Below are positions 1 to 4,894 of a stretch of 6,987 nt of DNA, piece after piece. The notes beneath the pieces are model-generated. The model worked only from the letters and a program-made list of their open reading frames with translations. It ran no database searches and was not told the origin of the DNA. Every line of letters starts with the position of its first letter. The first letter of the stretch is position 1. The stretch lies in NCBI GenBank assembly GCA_902497185.1, contig CABVEG010000087.1:1-6987 (forward strand). Reading direction: 5' to 3'. The translations under genes and the position numbers were made by a program. The DNA is from an uncultured Eubacteriales bacterium (lineage in GTDB: Bacteria; Bacillota; Clostridia; Lachnospirales; CAG-274).

Positions 1-657
1 CTTACGGTTAAAAACGGTGATATTGACAGAAAGTATACTACATATTCAAGAATTATAATAGCCCTTACTGCTATTGGCAAAAATCCTGAAAATGTTGGAG
101 GATATAACCTTATAGAAAAATTGGAGGATTTTGATAAGGTAACATCACAGGGTATTAATGGTGCAATTTTTGCAGTTATTGCAACTAAGTGCGGAAGTTA
201 CAGTAATTATTTGTGTGAGAACTATCTTTCTTATATATTGTCAAAACAAAATGCTGATGGCAGCTTTTCATTAAGTGGTGAGGGAGATATTGATGTTACG
301 GCTATGGCTTTACAGGCATTAAGCTTTTATTCATATCGTGAAAATGTAAAGTCTGCCATAAATAAGGCATTGTTATGGCTTGATAATAAAATTCCTGAAA
401 GCTCTGAAAGCTATTCACAGCTTTTAGTTGCATATACTGCATTAAGTAGTTTTGTAGACAAAGATAAGGTCATTTCTGTTTATAACGAATTAATGAAATT
501 TTCTGTTGATGGCGGTTTTTGTCATATAATGGGAGAGGGATTTAATCAAATGGCAAGTGAACAGGCATCATATGCCATAGTGGCATATGAAAGGTATAAT
601 GAAGGTAAGACTTCTCTATATGATATTAACAATAAAAAGGTAACTTTTTTTAAGTAA
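1..657 (+). CDS. Alpha/alpha-barrel (prenyltransferase/squalene-oxidase-repeat, transcobalamin alpha-like) protein, 5'-truncated
   Basis: The frame is open from base 1 to a TAA at 655-657, giving the last 218 residues; the start lies upstream of the window. The fragment has helical repeats of the terpenoid-cyclase-like alpha/alpha toroid: a QNADGSF turn (fragment residues 82-88), a DVTAMALQAL helix (97-106), a second helix with QLLVAYTAL, then DGGF, and a C-terminal NQMASEQ...AIVAYERY...SLYD block typical of clostridial proteins that pair this fold with DUF4430. The same fold forms the alpha domain of human transcobalamin and intrinsic factor, and the D-x-T-A-M-A-L helix resembles that family. 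No membrane segment or sorting signal is visible in this C-terminal part. A ligand-binding, probably extracellular, role is inferred from the fold and from the DUF4430 gene 20 bp downstream. An enzyme of terpenoid metabolism is unlikely here, as no DxDD-type catalytic motif is seen. An internal TTG at 121 is not needed as a start. Confidence 0.75.
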   Translation, partial: LTVKNGDIDRKYTTYSRIIIALTAIGKNPENVGGYNLIEKLEDFDKVTSQGINGAIFAVIATKCGSYSNYLCENYLSYILSKQNADGSFSLSGEGDIDVTAMALQALSFYSYRENVKSAINKALLWLDNKIPESSESYSQLLVAYTALSSFVDKDKVISVYNELMKFSVDGGFCHIMGEGFNQMASEQASYAIVAYERYNEGKTSLYDINNKKVTFFK

Positions 658-677
658 GGATGGGTTGATGGTTTATA

Positions 678-1430
678 ATGATGAACAGATTAAAAGAAAA
701 TAAAGAGGCTTTATTGTTTTTGATAATATCAGCTTTTATTTTAAGCATATGTTTTTATTTTGGTGTTAATGAGGCTAAACCTTCTTCTATAATGTTAGAG
801 GAAAATAATTCCGAAGACACAACTGCTGTGGAAATTGTTGTTACTGAGGAAAATACTTCATTGTCGACTACTGCTACAACAACGGAAACTACTACGGAAA
901 CAACTACAATAGTTCAGGTTGATGACACTCCCGGTACTATTGAAGTACCTAATCTTGTGCCTGTGGAAGGAGAAAATGAAGAGATTGAATTTACAACAGA
1001 GGCTGCAAGTGAAGTGTCAACTTATGGTGTGTGTACATTTTCCGTAAGCTGTAATACTATTCTTAACAATATGGATAAACTTGACAAGGCAAAGCACTCC
1101 CTTGTACCTTCTGACGGTGTAATATACAAAACTGCTGATGTAGAAATAAAAGAAGGGGATACGGTTTTCTCTCTTCTGGAAAGAGAGCTTGTTTTAAATA
1201 ATATTCACTTTGAGTATAATAAGACTACAAGTGTTTATATTGAAGGTATTAATAATATTTATGAGTTTGACTGCGGTGAGCTTTCAGGCTGGATGTATAA
1301 AGTAAACGGTGTATTTCCAAATGTTGGATGCGATTTGTATAAATTACAGCCGGGTGATGTTGTTGAGTGGGTTTACACCTGTGATTTAGGCAGAGATGTG
1401 GGAGAAACAAGAGCTGTAAATGGTGAGTAG
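678..1430 (+). CDS. Membrane-anchored or secreted DUF4430 (transcobalamin C-terminal-like) protein with Thr-rich stalk
   Basis: This 250-residue protein starts with a short basic N-terminus and one hydrophobic segment (about 11-28). No lipobox precedes the single Cys there, so it is an uncleaved anchor or a signal peptide. A Thr/Glu-rich stalk follows (about 48-80, including TTTETTTETTT), as expected for a linker crossing the cell wall. Residues about 115-240 form a DUF4430 domain: a beta-rich start with Cys119 and Cys125, the EGDTVFSLL segment, and the characteristic SGWMYKVNG (Trp205), PNVG and LQPGDVVEWVYT block. DUF4430 is classed with the C-terminal domain of transcobalamin, which caps the bound corrinoid. 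Paired ATGs occur at 678 and 681; a GATGG at 667-671 can serve either. It lies 20 bp after the alpha-barrel gene and 10 bp before ecfT, so co-transcription is likely. A role as corrinoid-binding cap or donor to the transporter is inferred. Confidence 0.85.
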   Translation: MMNRLKENKEALLFLIISAFILSICFYFGVNEAKPSSIMLEENNSEDTTAVEIVVTEENTSLSTTATTTETTTETTTIVQVDDTPGTIEVPNLVPVEGENEEIEFTTEAASEVSTYGVCTFSVSCNTILNNMDKLDKAKHSLVPSDGVIYKTADVEIKEGDTVFSLLERELVLNNIHFEYNKTTSVYIEGINNIYEFDCGELSGWMYKVNGVFPNVGCDLYKLQPGDVVEWVYTCDLGRDVGETRAVNGE

Positions 1431-1440
1431 GTAATATATT

Positions 1441-2310
1441 ATGATGGATTTTAAAACACTTCATCCTTTGGTTACATTCATATATTTTGTTATGGCAGCA
1501 GTATTTTCAATGGCAGGGCATAACCCTGTTATTGTAGCTATATCTGCTTTGGCGGCATTTCTTTATAATGTTATGCTTAAAAAAAATATAAGGTTTGTAA
1601 TTGCCGTTATACCTATTATGCTTTTTGTTGCCTTGCTTAATCCTGTGTTTTCTCATAAAGGCGCTACAATTCTTTTTTACTTGGGAAATCCTATTACCCT
1701 TGAGTCTATACTATATGGTGTATGTGCCGCATTTATGCTTTTTGCAGTTTTAATGTGGTTTGGTGCCTTTAATATTATAATGACAAGTGACAAAATTATG
1801 TATATTTTCGGCAAAATTATGCCTAAAGCCTCTCTTATTATTTCTATGACATTAAGGCTTGTTCCAAGGCTTAAAAATCAGTTAAAGACGATACTTGAAT
1901 GTCAGAAGATGGTGGGAAGGGATATTAATGAAGGCGGCATTATATATAAAATTAAGGTAAGTGGCAAAGCATTGTACTCTCTTATGGGGTGGCTCCTTGA
2001 AAGCTCTCTTGTAACATCTGATGTTATGCAGGCAAGGGGATATGGCAACAAAGGAAGATCAAATTATACAATTTATTCATTTACAAGACGGGACAAGTCT
2101 GTGCTTTTTATGGTGCTTGCTCTTTCTGCTTTTGTTATATATGGCTTTATAGGTGAAAAATTAAGGTTTGAATTTTATCCTCTTATATACTGTGAGAGCA
2201 TTTCAAAAAGTATATTTTATTATTTTTGCTTTTTTGTATTTGCTTTTTTTCCTGTTGTTTATGATTGCTGTGAGGTGGCAAAATGGAAATCATTGAAATC
2301 AAAAATTTAA
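1441..2310 (+). CDS. ecfT: Energy-coupling factor transporter transmembrane subunit EcfT (CbiQ-like)
   Basis: This 289-residue integral membrane protein has about four N-terminal hydrophobic segments (roughly 8-24, 26-44, 51-70, 88-112), an amphipathic cytosolic region (115-205) and two C-terminal segments (about 219-240 and 260-280). The cytosolic region contains RLVPRL (139-144) and the family's diagnostic Ala-Arg-Gly coupling motif in MQARGYG (Ala198-Arg199-Gly200), which contacts the ATPase dimer. EcfT transmits ATP-driven conformational change to the S component in vitamin and metal ECF transporters. Length is slightly above the usual 250-270. ATG pairs occur at 1441 and 1444; the only upstream ribosome site is a weak GAGTAGG at 1425-1431, so translation may be coupled to the gene before. 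It overlaps the ATPase gene by 28 bp. A dedicated rather than shared (group II) module is indicated because ATPase and S component are adjacent. Confidence 0.92.
   Translation: MMDFKTLHPLVTFIYFVMAAVFSMAGHNPVIVAISALAAFLYNVMLKKNIRFVIAVIPIMLFVALLNPVFSHKGATILFYLGNPITLESILYGVCAAFMLFAVLMWFGAFNIIMTSDKIMYIFGKIMPKASLIISMTLRLVPRLKNQLKTILECQKMVGRDINEGGIIYKIKVSGKALYSLMGWLLESSLVTSDVMQARGYGNKGRSNYTIYSFTRRDKSVLFMVLALSAFVIYGFIGEKLRFEFYPLIYCESISKSIFYYFCFFVFAFFPVVYDCCEVAKWKSLKSKI
2272..2278 (+). promoter_or_regulatory. Ribosome binding site of the ECF ATPase/S-component gene, inside ecfT
   Basis: GAGGTGG lies 4 bases before the ATG at 2283, and its GAGG core lies 7 bases before. It is within the ecfT coding sequence and decides the start, giving a 28-bp gene overlap and likely translational coupling of the two transporter subunits. 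Confidence 0.75.
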
Positions 2311-4595
2311 GCTTTGCCTATCCTGAATGCAGCAGGCTTATATTAAATAATGTTAATTTAAAAATAAATCAGGGCGACTTTTTGATTGTTTGCGGTGAAA
2401 GCGGCTGCGGCAAAACTACTCTTTTAAGGCATTTAAAGGAAGAAATCTCTCCTTTTGGTGCTTTTAAAGGTGAAATTATAAACAAAGATGTAAATGTAGG
2501 CTTTGTAATGCAGGACCCTGACAGCCAAATTGTTACGGATAAGGTATGGCATGAGCTTGCCTTTGGTCTTGAAAATATGGGTATGAGTAATGCTGATATT
2601 AAACTTAGGTGTGGAGAGGTTGCATCTTTTTTTGGTATTACAGGTTGGTACCATAAAAATACAAATGAGCTTTCAGGAGGACAAAAGCAGCTCCTTAATC
2701 TTGCATCAGTACTTGCAATGAAACCTGATGTAATAGTACTTGATGAGCCATTGTCGCAGCTTGACCCTCTAGCAGCAACGGAGTTTATAAATGCTCTTGT
2801 TAGAATAAACAGAGAGCTTGGGATAGCTGTTGTAATGTCTGAACATAATCTTAATGATATTATGGCTGCGGCAAAAAGAGTTGTTGTTATGGATAAAGGT
2901 GAAATTATTGCAGAAGATAAGCCTGAAAACATAATGGCTTGTTTAAAGGAAAAATCTCATATTATGCAAGCTGCTATGCCCGGTGGAGTCAGAATACATT
3001 CTGCACTTACTGATGACAGAAAATCACCTCTTACAGTTTCAGATGCAAAAATATGGCTTGAGGGATTTACGGATAAAAGATTAAGTATAAATGTTAATGA
3101 AATAAGCTGCGAAGAAAATGTTATTGAAGGAAGAGAGCTTTTTTTTGCCTATACTAAAGATAATGATATTATAAAAAATATGGACATAGATATAAGGAAA
3201 GGCGAAGTTTTTGCCATACTTGGGGGCAACGGCAGTGGAAAAACAACTGCTCTAAGACTTTTAGCAGGACTTAATAAGCCTTATTACGGCACTCTTAGAA
3301 TTAAGGGTAATGCTGCAATGCTGCCTCAAAATCCTATAGCTCTTTTTACTGAAAGAACAGTGCTCCTTGATCTTAAACAGATGGGAAGAAATATTGAATA
3401 TGTCGTTAAGGCTCTTGAAATAGAAGATTTACTTAATATGAACCCAAATGATTTATCGGGAGGTGAACTTCAAAGATGTGCCCTTGCAAAACTTTTGCTT
3501 TCCGATGCTGATATTTTACTTCTTGATGAGCCTGCAAAGGGTATTGACGCTTTTATGAAGAAGAAATTGGGACATCTTATAAGAAATTTAAATAAAACTG
3601 TTGTTATGGTGAGCCACGATGTTGAGTTTTGTGGGGAATTTGCTGACAGGTGTTCTCTGTTTTTTGACGGTCAGCTTGTGAACAGTAGCTTTACTCACAG
3701 TTTTTTTGCCAATAATTTCTTTTATACAACCGGTGCTGCTAAAATTGCGGCAGAGGTTGTCAAGGGGGCAATAACTGTGGAGGAGGTTATTACTGCTCTT
3801 GGGGGAAGTGAAGTTATAAAAAGCAACGAAAAGCAAAACCAACAACTTCCCGTTGACATTACAAATAAAAGGGCGGAAAAAATAAAGAGTAAGGCAGAAA
3901 TAAGAACCATTGTATCGGCTCTTGTTATACTGATTTTAATTCCTTTTGCTATTTGGGTTGGTATGAGGTTTTTTAATGACAGAAAATACTACGCAGTAAG
4001 TCTTGCAATAGTTTTTATGACAATGGTGCCCTTTTTTATGATTTTTGAAAGCAGGAGAGCAAGAGCTAGGGAGATTGTAATAGTAGCGGCAATGTGCGTT
4101 ATGTGCGTTGCAGGCAGGGTTGCTTTTGCGGCATTTCCACAGGTTAAGCCTGTTTCTGCACTTGTTATTATTTCAGGGGTATGTCTTGGCAGTGAAGCAG
4201 GCTTTATGATAGGCGCTTTAAGCGGCTTTTGCAGTAATTTTTATTTCGGACAGGGACCATGGACGCCTTGGCAGATGTTTGCTTTTGGAATAATAGGCTT
4301 TTTAAGCGGTGCACTTAGAGTGCTTTTTATAAGTAAGGACAATACTCCAAAGAGAATAAGTATTTCTCTGTTTGCTTTTATGGCGGTTATGGTAATATAC
4401 GGAGGTATCATGAATACGTCAACAGTCCTTATGTATGAGCCTGAACCTACTGTTATGATGATACTTGCAGCCTGTGGTACAGGCTTTATATTTGACCTTA
4501 CTCATGCTGTTTCTACCGTAGTATTTATATTTTTATTTGCAAAACCTTTGTTTGAAAAAATAGTAAGGGTAAAAAAGAAATTTGGTCTGCTTTAA
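2283..4595 (+). CDS. Fused ECF transporter: two ABC ATPase domains plus C-terminal S-component-like membrane domain
   Basis: This 770-residue protein carries two complete nucleotide-binding domains. Domain 1 has Walker A GESGCGKT (38-45), Q-loop Gln77, signature LSGGQ (130-134), Walker B ending Asp154-Glu155, D-loop SQLD (158-161) and His188. Domain 2 has Walker A GGNGSGKT (314-321), Gln349, signature LSGGE (391-395), Asp415-Glu416 and His445. After an FFYTT...AITVEEVI segment (about 478-503) and a charged linker, residues 543-765 hold six to eight hydrophobic segments. The stretch with GRVAFAAFPQVKPVSAL and GQGPWTPWQM strongly resembles ECF S components of the type assigned to cobalamin (CbrT-like). 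One polypeptide would thus supply EcfA, EcfA' and the substrate-binding subunit, with EcfT from the gene before. The start at 2283 is fixed by GAGGTGG at 2272-2278. All ATPase catalytic residues are present in both halves, so both sites should hydrolyse ATP. Cobalamin as substrate rests on motif resemblance and the nearby riboswitch. Confidence 0.9.
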   Translation: MEIIEIKNLSFAYPECSRLILNNVNLKINQGDFLIVCGESGCGKTTLLRHLKEEISPFGAFKGEIINKDVNVGFVMQDPDSQIVTDKVWHELAFGLENMGMSNADIKLRCGEVASFFGITGWYHKNTNELSGGQKQLLNLASVLAMKPDVIVLDEPLSQLDPLAATEFINALVRINRELGIAVVMSEHNLNDIMAAAKRVVVMDKGEIIAEDKPENIMACLKEKSHIMQAAMPGGVRIHSALTDDRKSPLTVSDAKIWLEGFTDKRLSINVNEISCEENVIEGRELFFAYTKDNDIIKNMDIDIRKGEVFAILGGNGSGKTTALRLLAGLNKPYYGTLRIKGNAAMLPQNPIALFTERTVLLDLKQMGRNIEYVVKALEIEDLLNMNPNDLSGGELQRCALAKLLLSDADILLLDEPAKGIDAFMKKKLGHLIRNLNKTVVMVSHDVEFCGEFADRCSLFFDGQLVNSSFTHSFFANNFFYTTGAAKIAAEVVKGAITVEEVITALGGSEVIKSNEKQNQQLPVDITNKRAEKIKSKAEIRTIVSALVILILIPFAIWVGMRFFNDRKYYAVSLAIVFMTMVPFFMIFESRRARAREIVIVAAMCVMCVAGRVAFAAFPQVKPVSALVIISGVCLGSEAGFMIGALSGFCSNFYFGQGPWTPWQMFAFGIIGFLSGALRVLFISKDNTPKRISISLFAFMAVMVIYGGIMNTSTVLMYEPEPTVMMILAACGTGFIFDLTHAVSTVVFIFLFAKPLFEKIVRVKKKFGLL

Positions 4596-4621
4596 AAACA
4601 TTGCTTTTGTAAGTTGTTTTT
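4594..4621 (+). terminator. Weak AT-rich terminator candidate after the ECF operon
   Basis: A perfect 7-bp inverted repeat, AAAAACA at 4594-4600 and TGTTTTT at 4615-4621, begins inside the stop codon of the ATPase/S gene. It encloses a small inner CTT/AAG pair (4604-4606 with 4611-4613), and the 3' arm doubles as a short U-tract. It contains almost no G-C pairs, so read-through into the riboswitch region is quite possible. Confidence 0.3.
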
Positions 4622-4622
4622 C

Positions 4623-4651
4623 TTGCTATTTGAAAAGTATTGTGTTATACT
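4623..4651 (+). promoter_or_regulatory. Sigma-A-type promoter with extended -10, upstream of the cobalamin riboswitch
   Basis: A -35 candidate TTGCTA (4623-4628, 4 of 6 consensus bases) is separated by exactly 17 bp from a -10 of TATACT (4646-4651, 5 of 6). The TG at 4643-4644 forms an extended -10 with it. Transcription would begin near 4658, about 13 bases before the first riboswitch helix, so the promoter makes a short leader containing the whole aptamer. Confidence 0.7.
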
Positions 4652-4670
4652 TTTTATGTCAAAATTGAAT

Positions 4671-4832
4671 AAAAAGTGTTGACGGTTATGGAAATCGGTG
4701 AAAGTCCGATACAGTCTTACCTCTGCTGTAAGTGTGGACAAGGTCACATTATGCCATTGTTAATTTTCAATTAATGAGAAGGCGTGATTAAGGTTGAAGC
4801 ACAAGTCAGAATACTTGCCGTTATGACTTTTT
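4671..4832 (+). promoter_or_regulatory. Cobalamin (B12) riboswitch aptamer
   Basis: The conserved cobalamin aptamer landmarks are present in order. They are GGAAATCGGTGAAAGTCC (4690-4707), an L5 loop closed by ACAG/CTGT (4711-4714 with 4726-4729), and a B12-box-like AAGTCAGAATACTTGCC (4803-4819), which matches the family pattern of CAG, ACC/ACT and TGCC. Hand-paired helices support the fold: closing stem AAAAAGT/ACTTTTT (4671-4677 with 4826-4832), ACGG/CCGT (4682-4685 with 4818-4821), TCGG/CCGA (4695-4698 with 4706-4709), GTGT/GCAC (4732-4735 with 4799-4802) and AAGT/ACTT (4803-4806 with 4813-4816). A peripheral AT hairpin lies at 4760-4774. It precedes the secreted DUF4430-propeller gene, so that gene is expected to be repressed when corrinoid is plentiful. 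I do not assign a sub-class or a preference between adenosyl- and methyl- or hydroxo-cobalamin. Confidence 0.9.
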
Positions 4833-4835
4833 AGA

Positions 4836-4860
4836 GCATACTCTTAGGTGGAGAGTGTGC
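4836..4860 (+). promoter_or_regulatory. Riboswitch expression-platform hairpin (P13-like) with L5-complementary loop
   Basis: A 9-bp stem pairs GCATACTCT (4836-4844) with AGAGTGTGC (4852-4860), with one G-U pair and a 7-base loop, TAGGTGG. The loop bases AGGTGG (4846-4851) can pair with TTACCT of L5 (4717-4722) through four Watson-Crick and two G-U pairs. This is the kissing-loop arrangement known from cobalamin riboswitches. No U-tract follows, so control is more likely at translation than by intrinsic termination. Confidence 0.7.
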
Positions 4861-4880
4861 ATATTTCTATTTAAACAAAA

Positions 4881-4887
4881 AAGGAGG
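4881..4887 (+). promoter_or_regulatory. Strong Shine-Dalgarno of the riboswitch-controlled gene
   Basis: AAGGAGG sits 7 bases before the ATG at 4895 and fixes that start. It lies 20 bases after the riboswitch hairpin, so sequestration would have to involve a more distant partner; ACCTC in L5 (4719-4723) is complementary to GAGGT at 4884-4888. Confidence 0.85.
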
Positions 4888-4894
4888 TCTTTAA

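Noticed and set aside
668..703. Short ATG frame starting at 668 before the DUF4430 gene
   Set aside because: It ends after 11 codons and is out of phase; the signal/anchor segment requires the frame starting at 678.
2369..2932. Long minus-strand open frame (187 codons) opposite the first ATPase domain
   Set aside because: It lies entirely within a frame carrying intact Walker A, signature and Walker B motifs; the antisense product is low-complexity and has no recognisable domain.
4630..4651. Alternative -35 TTGAAA at 4630-4635
   Set aside because: It matches consensus well but is only 10 bp from the -10, too short for sigma-A; TTGCTA at 4623-4628 gives 17 bp.
4836..4860. Intrinsic terminator
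   Set aside because: The stem is suitable but it is followed by ATATTTCTAT rather than a U-tract, and its loop is complementary to L5, so a riboswitch platform hairpin explains it better.
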